In this document: piece by piece, positions 7,184-15,931 of the stretch
Layout: each line of letters begins with the position of its first letter
Position numbering within the stretch: the first letter of the stretch is position 1
Source of the DNA: Paraclostridium ghonii
GTDB lineage: Bacteria; Bacillota; Clostridia; Peptostreptococcales; Peptostreptococcaceae
Direction of reading: 5' to 3'
DNA: 40,208 bases
Assembly (NCBI RefSeq): GCF_023653455.1
Contig: NZ_JAKEDR010000008.1
Span: forward strand, 1-40,208
Program-made: the position numbers and the translations under genes
Notes under the pieces: generated by a model
Seen by the model: the letters and a program-made list of their open reading frames with translations, nothing else
Databases searched by the model: none
Told to the model about the DNA's origin: nothing

Positions 7184-9277
7184 TTATTCATTGCTTTTAT
7201 CATTATTTTCTAAATTTTTCTCTTTTTTACACTCTTTATTAGAGCAAATTATTTTAGTTCCTGATTTTGTAATTTTTTCGATTAAATATGAGTTACATTC
7301 ACTACATAATTCTCCAGTTGGCTTGTTCCATGATATAAAATCACACTCTGGATAGTTTGAACATCCATAAAAGGCCTTACCTTTTTTTGACTTTCTAAGA
7401 ATTATATCGCCTTTACTACATTTAGGGCATGTTACTCCTACTTTATTTACTAGTGGCTTAGTAGTCTTGCATTCAGGATAATTTTTACAAGCTATAAACT
7501 TACCAAATCTACCATACTTAATAACCATATTTGATCCACAATTTTCACAAATTTCATCTGTTTCTTCATCCATGTTTATTTTCTCAATATTTTCAATTGC
7601 TATTTCTATAGCTTCTTTTAATGGAGCATATACATCAGCTACAACTTCTTTCCAATATGTATCTCCCTCTGCTACATTATCTAGCATATTTTCCATTTGT
7701 GCTGTAAAATCAACATCAACAAACTTTTGGAAGTTATCTTCTAATATATTAGTTACTATCTTCCCTAATTCTGTTGGACATAAACTAGATGCATTTTTCT
7801 CAACATATTCTCTATTTAATATAGTTGCTATTGTTGGTGCATAAGTAGACGGTCTTCCTATTCCTAACTCTTCTAAAGTTTTTACTAAGCTAGCCTCAGT
7901 GTATCTAGCAGGAGGTTGAGTAAAATGTTGAGTTGGCTCTATTTTTTGTGAAGATAGCTTATCCTCTTCATGAACAGTTGGAAGAATTTTATCTTCTCTA
8001 TCTGTAAAATTATATACTCTAGTGTAACCATCAAATTTTAACTTTGACCCTGTTGCTTTGAATGTTACATTATCTACTTTGCAAGTTAAATTTAAAATAT
8101 CAAATACTGAGTCTTCCATCTGACTTGATACAAATCTTCTCCATATTAAATCATATAATTTATATTGATCCTTACTTAAAGATGCTTTAATTTTATTTGG
8201 AGTTCTATCTACAGATGTAGGCCTTATAGCTTCATGTGCATCTTGAACTTTTTTAGATTCAACTTTAGCTTTTTTATTTTCCTCAAATTTATAATATTCG
8301 TTACTATATTGATCTAAAATAAACTCTTTAGCTTTTCCTTTAGCCTCTTCTGATATTCTCTTTGAGTCAGTTCTTATATATGAAATTAAACCTAAAGTTC
8401 CTTCACCTTCTATATCTATACCTTCATATAGTTCTTGTGCTACCATCATAGTTTTTTTAGTTGTAAAACCAAGTTTATTTGCAGCTTCTTGCTGTAACAT
8501 ACTTGTTGTAAATGGTTTTGGAGCTGATTTTCTTCTTGATTTTGATTCTATACTCTCTACTACTAAGTCTTTATCTTTTATTCTATTTAGTATTTCTTTT
8601 ACTTGATCTTCACTTTCAAGTTCTATCTTTTTACCATTCTCTCCATAGAATTTTAAAGTGAGTTCTTTTCCTTCTTTTGTCTTAGCTTCTAATTCTATTG
8701 TCCAATACTCTTTTGGTTCAAAAGCTTCTATTTCTTTTTCTCTGTCGCATATTAATTTTGTAGTAACAGATTGAACTCTACCTGCACTAAGTCCCTTTCT
8801 AACTTTTTGCCAAAGTATAGGACTTATTTGATATCCTAATAATCTATCTAAAACACGTCTTGCCTGCTGAGCATCCACTAAATCTAAGTTAATATTTCTA
8901 GGACTTTTTATAGCTTTTTTTATAGCATCTTTAGTTATTTCATTAAATTCAATTCTACAATCTTGAGTTTCATTTAATGATAATATGTGTGCTAAATGCC
9001 AAGATATAGCTTCTCCTTCTCTATCGGGGTCAGTTGCTAGAAAAACTTGCTTTGCTTTTTTAGCTTCTTTTTTTAATTCCTTTATTACGTCCCCTTTCCC
9101 TCTTATATTTATATATTGAGGATCGAAATTGTTCTCTATATCTACTCCTAATTTACTCTTAGGCAAATCTCTTATATGCCCTACAGACGCCTTTACTGTA
9201 TAATGACTTTTTCCTAAAAATTTTTCTATGGTTTTAGCTTTTGCAGGCGACTCAACGATAACTAAGCTTTTTGCCAT
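7184..9277 (-). CDS. topA: DNA topoisomerase I
   Basis: 697 residues. The ATG at 9277 is chosen because GGGGGTG lies seven bases upstream and the protein then begins 'MAKSLVIVESPAKAKTIEKF', the family's standard start; a longer in-frame start includes the ribosome site itself. A Toprim domain with 'ATDPDREGEAISWHL' (acidic Mg site) is followed by the type IA core, with the catalytic tyrosine in 'GLISYIRTDSKRIS'. The C-terminus carries three four-cysteine zinc ribbons (CENC, CPKC and CSECN starts). It relaxes negative supercoils through a 5'-phosphotyrosine intermediate. The dprA stop is 21 bases upstream, in the dprA-topA-codY order. Confidence 0.97.
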   Translation of the reverse strand: MAKSLVIVESPAKAKTIEKFLGKSHYTVKASVGHIRDLPKSKLGVDIENNFDPQYINIRGKGDVIKELKKEAKKAKQVFLATDPDREGEAISWHLAHILSLNETQDCRIEFNEITKDAIKKAIKSPRNINLDLVDAQQARRVLDRLLGYQISPILWQKVRKGLSAGRVQSVTTKLICDREKEIEAFEPKEYWTIELEAKTKEGKELTLKFYGENGKKIELESEDQVKEILNRIKDKDLVVESIESKSRRKSAPKPFTTSMLQQEAANKLGFTTKKTMMVAQELYEGIDIEGEGTLGLISYIRTDSKRISEEAKGKAKEFILDQYSNEYYKFEENKKAKVESKKVQDAHEAIRPTSVDRTPNKIKASLSKDQYKLYDLIWRRFVSSQMEDSVFDILNLTCKVDNVTFKATGSKLKFDGYTRVYNFTDREDKILPTVHEEDKLSSQKIEPTQHFTQPPARYTEASLVKTLEELGIGRPSTYAPTIATILNREYVEKNASSLCPTELGKIVTNILEDNFQKFVDVDFTAQMENMLDNVAEGDTYWKEVVADVYAPLKEAIEIAIENIEKINMDEETDEICENCGSNMVIKYGRFGKFIACKNYPECKTTKPLVNKVGVTCPKCSKGDIILRKSKKGKAFYGCSNYPECDFISWNKPTGELCSECNSYLIEKITKSGTKIICSNKECKKEKNLENNDKSNE

Positions 9278-9298
9278 ATATTTACACCCCCACAATTT

Positions 9299-10387
9299 TT
9301 ATTTTATACTGTATATCTGGTTTCGCATTTCTATTACCTTACCTTCTATTTCAAGCATATTTAAAATGCAATTTATATCTTGTATATTCATATTAGTATA
9401 ATCACAAATTCTATCTATATGCAAGCTTCCTTTACTTTTAATAATATCAAAAATGCTTTGTTGTACATAGGTTAATACATTGGTATTACTATTATTAGCT
9501 ATTTTATTTATTTTTTTAAAATTATATTCATTTATTATGTCTTCTATATCATCAACAAGCTTTGCACCTTCTTTTATTATCATGTGACAACCTTTACTCA
9601 TATCTGAGTTAATATTGCCTGGTACGGCAAAAACGTTTTTGCCTTGTTCTAGTGCAAAATCAACAGTTATTAAAGCCCCACTTTTCTTTGTAGCTTCTAC
9701 TACTATCACTCCATCGCTTAATCCACTTATAATTCTATTTCTAGCTGGATAGTTTGAAGGGGATACTGGGTGGCCTACATTGTATTCTGATATTAAAAGC
9801 CCTCCATCTTCTAAAATTTTATTAGATAGTTTGATATTTTTCTTAGGAAGAGGATTCTCAACACCAGAGCCTAAAACTGCTATAGTCTTTGAAGATCCTT
9901 TGATACATCCTTTATGTGAGTATTCATCTATACCCATAGCCATACCACTTACTATATTTATATCATAGTTGGATAATTTTTCACTTAGACTTTGAGCACA
10001 CCATATTCCATACGGTGTAGGTTTTCTAGATCCTACAATTGCTAATGATAGGTTGTTTAATTGATTTATATCTCCTTTATAAAAAAGTATACTAGGAGAG
10101 TTATAAATATGTTTTAATTTAGAAGGATATACACTTTCATTCTTTCCTATATAGCCTACATCATGTTTATAAAGCTTTTCCTTTAATTCATCTATATAAG
10201 CGCGACTTTTATATTTTACTATATTCTGTTTAATATTTAAATTCAAATTTTCAATTTTTAAAATATCTTTATCCGAAAAGTCTATAAGCTGTTCAATATC
10301 TCCTATATTGTTTTCTATTTTTTCTATAGTTTTATTACCTATACCTCCTATAGATAATAGCCATAAATATATATCTTTTTTATCCAT
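9299..10387 (-). CDS. dprA: DNA processing protein DprA
   Basis: 362 residues. An N-terminal helix-hairpin-helix/SAM-like region is followed by the Rossmann-like DprA core, with 'AIVGSRKPTPYG', 'IVSGMAMGIDEYSHKG', 'TIAVLGSGVENPLP' and 'SNYPARNRIISGLSDG'. A C-terminal winged-helix domain spans about 295-362. In competent bacteria DprA binds incoming single-stranded DNA and loads RecA; many Clostridia keep the gene although natural transformation is not demonstrated. AGAGGTGA precedes the ATG. It lies 25 bases after comM and 21 bases before topA, so the genes are almost certainly co-transcribed. Confidence 0.95.
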   Translation of the reverse strand: MDKKDIYLWLLSIGGIGNKTIEKIENNIGDIEQLIDFSDKDILKIENLNLNIKQNIVKYKSRAYIDELKEKLYKHDVGYIGKNESVYPSKLKHIYNSPSILFYKGDINQLNNLSLAIVGSRKPTPYGIWCAQSLSEKLSNYDINIVSGMAMGIDEYSHKGCIKGSSKTIAVLGSGVENPLPKKNIKLSNKILEDGGLLISEYNVGHPVSPSNYPARNRIISGLSDGVIVVEATKKSGALITVDFALEQGKNVFAVPGNINSDMSKGCHMIIKEGAKLVDDIEDIINEYNFKKINKIANNSNTNVLTYVQQSIFDIIKSKGSLHIDRICDYTNMNIQDINCILNMLEIEGKVIEMRNQIYSIK

Positions 10388-10412
10388 GATTCACCTCTAA
10401 ATTAAAACATAT

Positions 10413-11939
10413 TTACTCATTCATAAAGTAGTTATAATAAGCTTTCCTAAATGAAAACGCTTCTAATATATGATTCTTTTCAATCAATTCTTTACTCTCT
10501 AAGTCAGCTATAGTTCTAGCAGTTTTTATTAATTTTGTATAGCTTCTATTTCCTAATCTGTATTTGTTAAATATTAATTTTAACATCTCTTCAGCTTCAT
10601 CATTTAGCACACAATATAAATTTAATTTAGAAGACTTTATCTCATTGTTAAAATTTATGATATCATTCTTAAATCTATCGTTTTGAATTTTTCTTGCATT
10701 CTCAACCCTTAATTTTATATCTATTGAACTTTCTTCTTTTTTATTACTGTTGAATTCTTCATAAGGTATAGAGTTTACTTCTATAAATATATCAAATCTA
10801 TCTAATAGTGGTCCTGATATCTTATTTAAATATCGATTTATTTCATTTGTTCTACATTTACATTCCGTTTCTGACATATAGTATCCACAAGGACATGGAT
10901 TCATCGCCCCTATAAACATAGTATTACATGGATATCTTAAATTCATTTTCACTCTAGATACATTTATATATTTATCTTCTATTGGCTGTCTTAATGTCTC
11001 TAATATCTTTCTGTCAAATTCAGCTATTTCATCTAAAAATAGTATGCCTCTGTGTGCTAAGACTACTTCTCCAGGTTTTGCATCAACACCGCCTCCTATT
11101 AAAGCTTGTTTAGTTGCAGTGTGGTGTGGAGATCTAAATGGTCTATTTGTAACAATCCCTTCCTCTGATTTTAAAAGCCCTGCTGCACTATATATTTTAC
11201 TTACTTCTAGCATTTCTTCTTCATTAATATTTGGAAGTATCGTTCTCATTCGCTTTGCTATCATTGTCTTTCCTGACCCAGGAGGCCCTATCATAAGAAA
11301 ACTATGATTTCCTGCTGCAGCTATTTCTGCACCTCTTTTAACAAAGTAATTCCCTCTTATATCTGAAAAATCTTCATCATAATTTTCTCTACTTTGAATT
11401 AATTTTACTTTTTCTTTCTTTATGTCTATTTCTTTATTAATGAAGTTTATACATTCGCATAATGTTTTAACCGGTATAATTTCTATTCCTTTTATAAATA
11501 AAGCTTCTTTTTCATTTTCTTTAGGTAAAAATACTCTCTTTATGCCCTTATTTTTAGCATTTATAACTAATGATAATATTCCATTTACTTTTCTTAATTT
11601 TCCATCTAGTGAAAGTTCTCCTATAAATAAGCTGTCATTTAAGTATTCATCATTTTCCTTTATAAAACTTCTTAATATTCCTATAGATATAGATAAATCA
11701 AAATACGCACCTTCTTTTTTCATATCAGCTGGTGATAAATTTACAACTATTCTTGAGTTAGGGAACTTATATCCACTGTTTAATATTGAAGATTTAACTC
11801 TTTCTCTAGACTCTTTTATGGATGCTCCTGCTAATCCAACAATATTAAAACTTGGTATTCCATTAGTTATATCTACCTCTACTTTTACTATTATCCCTTC
11901 AATACCTACCAAAGTACTTGAGTTTATAATACTTAACAT
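10413..11939 (-). CDS. comM: YifB/ComM family Mg-chelatase-like AAA+ ATPase
   Basis: 508 residues. The N-terminal domain ('PSFNIVGLAGASIKESRERV', 'VVNLSPADMKKEGAYFDL') is characteristic of YifB/ComM. The AAA+ core has Walker A 'GPPGSGKTMIAKR', Walker B 'ILFLDEIAEF', and the insert 'RPFRSPHHTATKQALIGGG'. A cysteine set 'CPCGY...CKC' and a C-terminal helical domain follow. In Gram-negatives ComM is a branch-migration helicase used in transformation; the role in Clostridia is inferred from homology and from its place beside dprA. GAGGTAA precedes the ATG, and yraN ends 24 bases upstream. Confidence 0.93.
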   Translation of the reverse strand: MLSIINSSTLVGIEGIIVKVEVDITNGIPSFNIVGLAGASIKESRERVKSSILNSGYKFPNSRIVVNLSPADMKKEGAYFDLSISIGILRSFIKENDEYLNDSLFIGELSLDGKLRKVNGILSLVINAKNKGIKRVFLPKENEKEALFIKGIEIIPVKTLCECINFINKEIDIKKEKVKLIQSRENYDEDFSDIRGNYFVKRGAEIAAAGNHSFLMIGPPGSGKTMIAKRMRTILPNINEEEMLEVSKIYSAAGLLKSEEGIVTNRPFRSPHHTATKQALIGGGVDAKPGEVVLAHRGILFLDEIAEFDRKILETLRQPIEDKYINVSRVKMNLRYPCNTMFIGAMNPCPCGYYMSETECKCRTNEINRYLNKISGPLLDRFDIFIEVNSIPYEEFNSNKKEESSIDIKLRVENARKIQNDRFKNDIINFNNEIKSSKLNLYCVLNDEAEEMLKLIFNKYRLGNRSYTKLIKTARTIADLESKELIEKNHILEAFSFRKAYYNYFMNE

Positions 11940-11963
11940 TTCATTACCTCATTTTTATTACTA

Positions 11964-12308
11964 TTAAAAAGCATTTTCAATATGGTTTATTTCGCTATTT
12001 CTTAAGTATATTTCAATAACATCAAACCTTACTGGAACTTTTTCTAATTTATTTTTTAAAATATAATATTTAGCAACATTTGTTATTTTCATTCTCTTTT
12101 TATAATTTACAGCTTCACATGGATACCCAAAGTTTACATTGCTTCTTGACTTAACTTCTACAAAGACTAATTCTTCATCTAATTTTGCTATTATATCAAT
12201 TTCTCCGAATTTTACTTTATAATTATTTTCTAATATATATGCTCCTTTTGATCTTAAATAATTTGTTGCTATTTCTTCTCCTAAATTACCTTTTTGTATA
12301 TTATTCAT
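11964..12308 (-). CDS. yraN: UPF0102 (YraN) family endonuclease-like protein
   Basis: 114 residues from the ATG at 12308, which has AAAGGTAA upstream; an earlier in-frame start has no ribosome site and gives a non-conserved leader. It starts 'MNNIQKGNLGEEIATNYL' and contains the PD-(D/E)XK-like core 'GEIDIIAKLDEELVFVEVKS', with the expected E, D and E-x-K residues. Family length is 110-125 residues. The biochemical function is unproven, though the fold suggests a Holliday-junction-resolvase-like nuclease. It is the first gene of the yraN-comM-dprA-topA-codY run and is divergent from the CapA-family gene. Confidence 0.9.
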   Translation of the reverse strand: MNNIQKGNLGEEIATNYLRSKGAYILENNYKVKFGEIDIIAKLDEELVFVEVKSRSNVNFGYPCEAVNYKKRMKITNVAKYYILKNKLEKVPVRFDVIEIYLRNSEINHIENAF

Positions 12309-12395
12309 AAAAATTACCTTTATTTTGATTTTTTTATAAAGTATCGTCAATACTTTTATTTAGTATACAATTTTTTAAATGTAACTTTTTAAGCC

Positions 12396-12424
12396 TTGAT
12401 AATTATTTTTTATAAGATTATTAT
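12396..12424 (+). promoter_or_regulatory. Sigma-A promoter of the CapA-family gene
   Basis: TTGATA (12396-12401) and TATTAT (12419-12424) are separated by 17 bases, each one mismatch from consensus, and lie 34 bases before the ATG. Confidence 0.65.
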
Positions 12425-12458
12425 TAATAGGTATTAATTTTTGGCATTTGGAGGAAGT

Positions 12459-13721
12459 ATGAAAAAATTATTAAAGAAACACAACTTAAAAGATAAACAA
12501 AATGAAATTATTTTAGTATCTGCTATCTCATTATGTTTATTTTTTATCATAACAGTTTTAGGGGTAAATATATTTAATGGTAAAGTTTTTGAAATAAACG
12601 CAACAAAAATTGCAAATGGCGATGATAGCGTAAAAAATATAACTATAACTGCAATAGGTGATATAATGGCTCATGATGATCAATTAAAAGCACAGTTTGA
12701 TAAAAAGAGTAAAACATATTCATTTGATAATAATTTCAAATATGTTAAACCATATATATCTAATTCGGATTTAGCTATAGGAAATCTAGAAACAACTTTA
12801 GCTGGACCTAAAGCTAAATATAGTTCGTTTCCTAGATTCAACTCACCTGATGAGTTGGCTGATGCAATAAAAAATAGTGGAGTTGATGTTGTATCTACTA
12901 TAAATAACCATACATATGATAGAGGTTCTGAAGGGGTATATAGAACATTGGATGTGTTAAATTCTAAAGGTTTAGAGACTGTAGGTACAAAGAAAAGCAA
13001 TTCAGATAAAAACTTTATAATAAAAGATGTACAAGGTGTAAAGTTAGGTATAACATCTTATTCATATGGACAAATATATGGAAGTACTACAGCTCTAAAT
13101 GGTCTACCTATACATAATAGTGATTTAAATAATTTAAATATATTCAGTTCAAGTTATGTTGATCTAGCATTTAATGAAATTAAAGATACTTTAGATACCA
13201 TGAATAATGAAAAAACAGATCTTCAAGTAGTTGTTATTCACTGGGGTGATGAGTACACAAGATACCCTAATAAATTTCAAATAGAGCTTACAAAAAAATT
13301 ATGTGATTATGGAGTAGATGTAATTATAGGTTCTCACCCTCATATGGTACAACCTATTGAGATTGTTAAATCTGAAGAAAATAATAATGAAACTTTAGTT
13401 ATATATTCACTTGGTAACTTTTTAAGTAACCAAAGAAATGAAATTTTAAATAAAAAATATACTGAAGATGGGGTTATAGTAAATATAAACATAAGTAAAA
13501 ACTTTGATACTGAAGAGACTAAAATTTCTAGTGTAGATTACATACCTACATGGGTTAACAAATATAATAAAAACGGTAAACTAACCTATGAAATAATACC
13601 TTTAATAAACAAAGAACAATTTTCTAAAATTGATAATTTACCATTAGCTAAAGCTCAAAGATCATATGATAATACTACATCTATAATTGGCTCTTCTCCT
13701 ATGATAAATGTAGCTAAATAA
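12459..13721 (+). CDS. CapA family membrane-anchored metallophosphatase-like protein
   Basis: 420 residues from the ATG at 12459 with GGAGG eight bases upstream; a TTG further upstream would place the ribosome site in the coding region. One N-terminal membrane segment (about 16-39) anchors the rest outside the cell. The ectodomain has the CapA/PGA-capsule metallophosphoesterase motifs in order: 'AIGDIMAHDD' (D68, H72), 'IGNLETTLAG', 'STINNHTYDRGS', 'VVIHWGDEYTRY', 'IGSHPHMVQPIE' and 'YSLGNFLSNQ'. Family members act in poly-gamma-glutamate capsule synthesis, but no capB/capC genes are nearby, so a specific role cannot be claimed. It is the only plus-strand gene between 1211 and the right end, with its own promoter and a long hairpin after the stop. 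Confidence 0.88.
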   Translation: MKKLLKKHNLKDKQNEIILVSAISLCLFFIITVLGVNIFNGKVFEINATKIANGDDSVKNITITAIGDIMAHDDQLKAQFDKKSKTYSFDNNFKYVKPYISNSDLAIGNLETTLAGPKAKYSSFPRFNSPDELADAIKNSGVDVVSTINNHTYDRGSEGVYRTLDVLNSKGLETVGTKKSNSDKNFIIKDVQGVKLGITSYSYGQIYGSTTALNGLPIHNSDLNNLNIFSSSYVDLAFNEIKDTLDTMNNEKTDLQVVVIHWGDEYTRYPNKFQIELTKKLCDYGVDVIIGSHPHMVQPIEIVKSEENNNETLVIYSLGNFLSNQRNEILNKKYTEDGVIVNINISKNFDTEETKISSVDYIPTWVNKYNKNGKLTYEIIPLINKEQFSKIDNLPLAKAQRSYDNTTSIIGSSPMINVAK

Positions 13722-13860
13722 AAAACTATATTAAAATTTTGAGTATAGAAGGGTTTTATATAAGGTTTAGAGCCTTTTAAAGCATCTTTACAGCTTTAGG
13801 GATCAAAGCTTATATAATAACCCTTCTATCATCTCCATATTTTTTAATATAGCTTTTATT
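13722..13860. terminator. Long nested hairpin between convergent genes
   Basis: The outer stem is 13725-13736 with about 13842-13852 (11 bp). The inner stem is 13745-13764 with 13809-13829 (about 20 bp, one bulge). The apical region of about 44 bases contains small five-base-pair hairpins such as AAAGC/GCTTT. T runs are present at both outer ends, so it can terminate the CapA gene (+) and the FMN dehydrogenase gene (-). Its layout resembles the elements at 1239 and 15791. Confidence 0.6.
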
Positions 13861-13867
13861 TTATAAT

Positions 13868-14890
13868 TTATGCTTTTTTAAATATTACTTTTTCATCTAT
13901 ATCTTTTATAGTTTGACATCCTGTTAAAATCATAGTAGATTCAATCTCATTTATAACTTTTTTTACATACGTATCTACACCTTCACTAAACCCTCCAAAT
14001 GAAGCTGTTACAAATGGTCTTCCTATTAATACTCCATCAGCTCCAAGGCCTAGCATCTTAACTACATCTACACCACTTCTTACTCCTCCATCTGCAAATA
14101 CTATAACCTTGCCTTTAACAGCTGTTGCTATATCTTTAAGTACATCACAAACTCCTGGAGTATGATCTAATACTCTTCCACCATGGTTTGACACAACTAT
14201 AGCATCTACACCAGCTTCTACAGCCATTAATGCATCTTCTTTAGTCATTATACCTTTTAATATGAACGGCAAGTTCGTAGATGCTTTTAAATCCTTTATA
14301 TCCTCAATTGACTTTGGCTCTACAGTTTTTCCATGCATAGATAAGGTAACTAATCCACATGCATCTATATCTACTCCTATTGCAAATGCTCCAGCTTCTT
14401 CTGCTAATTTAATTTTTCTCTTTATATCTGAGTTTTCCCAAGGTTTTATAAATACTATTCCATTTCCATCAAACTCTTTTATTACTTTTAAATTTTCTAT
14501 TAAAAATTCATCTACCGCAGTATCTCCAACCATAGGATAAACTTCATTTTTTAAACATCCATCTACAACACTAGTTATATATTCTCTCTCGTTTAATTTC
14601 CCACCCATATTAAGTGTAGTTCCTGTTATAGGTGCTGCAAAAACAGGTGCTTTCATCTTCTTCCCAAACATTTCTATTGTTGTATCTGGATTTTTTACAT
14701 TGTGTATAACTCTCATATTTAATTTTATCTTATCTAGGCTTTCATAGTTTTCTGTAAATGCACTTCCAGTTCCCTTTCCTCCCATTCCAGGAACTTCACT
14801 TGCACAAACTACTCCATTGCAAACTTTGCATACTCTACAACTTCCATTTAAATTTTCTCTTGCTTGTTTTAACATTTCTTTGTAGTCCAT
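13868..14890 (-). CDS. FMN-dependent alpha-hydroxy-acid dehydrogenase with N-terminal cysteine cluster
   Basis: 340 residues, TIM-barrel family of lactate oxidase, L-lactate dehydrogenase and glycolate oxidase. The active-site and FMN motifs are clear: 'LKGIMTKEDALMAVEAG', 'DAIVVSNHGGRVLDHTPG' (catalytic His and Arg) and 'VIVFADGGVRSGVDVVK'. The N-terminus carries C18-x2-C21-x2-C24-x4-C29, a spacing that could hold an iron-sulfur cluster and is not part of the classic lactate oxidase. That suggests electron transfer to a redox partner rather than to oxygen, which suits an anaerobe (inference). GGGAGAG precedes the ATG. It lies 42 bases after rnhB and is probably co-transcribed. The substrate is unknown. 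Confidence 0.85.
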   Translation of the reverse strand: MDYKEMLKQARENLNGSCRVCKVCNGVVCASEVPGMGGKGTGSAFTENYESLDKIKLNMRVIHNVKNPDTTIEMFGKKMKAPVFAAPITGTTLNMGGKLNEREYITSVVDGCLKNEVYPMVGDTAVDEFLIENLKVIKEFDGNGIVFIKPWENSDIKRKIKLAEEAGAFAIGVDIDACGLVTLSMHGKTVEPKSIEDIKDLKASTNLPFILKGIMTKEDALMAVEAGVDAIVVSNHGGRVLDHTPGVCDVLKDIATAVKGKVIVFADGGVRSGVDVVKMLGLGADGVLIGRPFVTASFGGFSEGVDTYVKKVINEIESTMILTGCQTIKDIDEKVIFKKA

Positions 14891-14932
14891 AAAAATCTCT
14901 CCCTTAGTATAATTTATAATTAATTTATATCT

Positions 14933-15706
14933 CTATAATATATTTTTTAAAAAGCTTCTTCTATGTATAGTTGTTATACCATGCTCTCTAATTGCTTTAT
15001 AGTGTTGATCTGTTCCATATCCTTTATGAGATGCAAATCCATACTCAGGGTACATCTTATCATATTCATACATTATACTATCCCTTGTTACCTTTGCTAA
15101 TATGCTAGCTGCAGCTATAGATATAGATTTAGAATCTCCTTTTATAATGGATTTTTGCTCTATACTTACACCAGGTATATGTGCTGCATCAACCAGTAAA
15201 TAATCTGGTGTGTTCTTTAAACAATTTATAGCTTTTTTCATAGCCATATAAGTTGCATTTAATATATTATACTCATCTATTTCTTCTCTTTGGACTATTC
15301 CTATTCCATAATCAAGTGCTTGTTCTTTTATTATATCAAATAATTCGTCTCTTTTAGATTCACTTAGCTTTTTAGAGTCATTTATACCTTCTATCTTAGT
15401 TCCTGGTTTAAAAACCACCACAGCTGCAACAACAGGCCCTGCTAAAGGTCCTCTTCCTGCCTCATCTATTCCTCCTATATATGTATATCCATTTTTATAT
15501 CCTTCATTTTCAAATGTATTTATCATTTCTAGTCTTTCATTTTCTACTCTTATTTTATCTAATTTTTTAGCCAATTTTATAGCTATATTTTTTACTGACT
15601 TTCTTTCATCAGCTTTTAATATATCTATATACCTTAAATACTCATCTGGACTTAACGATTCAATAATAGTATTTATTTCCTTAACACTTTTATCTTTCAT
15701 CTTCAT
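14933..15706 (-). CDS. rnhB: Ribonuclease HII
   Basis: 257 residues, including a roughly 70-residue N-terminal extension like that of Bacillus RNase HII. The catalytic domain starts at 'YIGGIDEAGRGPLAGPVVAA' (D81, E82), with D173 in 'YLLVDAAHI' and D209 in 'KVTRDS' completing the acidic site. 'ASHKGYGTDQHYKAIREHG' is the family motif. It removes ribonucleotides and RNA-DNA hybrids. Two in-frame ATGs (15706 and 15700) follow AAGGAG at spacings of four and ten bases, so the exact start is uncertain by two codons. A hairpin with a T run precedes the gene, separating it from brnQ transcription. Confidence 0.95.
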   Translation of the reverse strand: MKMKDKSVKEINTIIESLSPDEYLRYIDILKADERKSVKNIAIKLAKKLDKIRVENERLEMINTFENEGYKNGYTYIGGIDEAGRGPLAGPVVAAVVVFKPGTKIEGINDSKKLSESKRDELFDIIKEQALDYGIGIVQREEIDEYNILNATYMAMKKAINCLKNTPDYLLVDAAHIPGVSIEQKSIIKGDSKSISIAAASILAKVTRDSIMYEYDKMYPEYGFASHKGYGTDQHYKAIREHGITTIHRRSFLKNIL

Positions 15707-15743
15707 TATACTCCTTATTTTTTTATCTTTATTTTATATTTTA

Positions 15744-15787
15744 GCAAAAAATTAAAGTGCTTAATATAAAATTTAAGCACTTTAATT
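15744..15787 (-). terminator. Intrinsic terminator between brnQ and rnhB
   Basis: A perfect 15-bp stem (15750-15764 with 15773-15787, core AAAGTGCTTAA) is followed on the minus strand by six T. It would end transcripts coming from brnQ, or act as an attenuator before rnhB. Confidence 0.8.
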
Positions 15788-15790
15788 TAA

Positions 15791-15912
15791 AATTTAATTA
15801 ATAATAGTAAAACAAAAGAGAGAGAGATTATATTTTAGCTACATTTCAAGCATCTCTTCAGCTTGATAGTAAATATACTCTCTCTCCATATGTTTTTATA
15901 ATTAAATTAATA
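15791..15912. other. Nested hairpin with purine/pyrimidine stem after brnQ
   Basis: A GAGAGAGAG tract (15818-15826) pairs with CTCTCTCTC (15878-15886) and extends into AT pairs. The apex contains a CAAGC/GCTTG hairpin (15847-15851 with 15861-15865). AT-rich flanks (about 15791-15800 with 15899-15910) can form an outer stem. It sits just 3' of the brnQ stop and upstream of a clear terminator, so termination alone does not explain it. Confidence 0.5.
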
Positions 15913-15931
15913 AAGCGTATCGATTTTTATA

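Noticed and set aside
11422..11967. Plus-strand ORF of 181 codons antisense to comM
   Set aside because: It has no ribosome site or recognisable domain and lies opposite a conserved gene; other long antisense frames (3057-3497, 16740-17324, 37435-37806) were dropped for the same reason.
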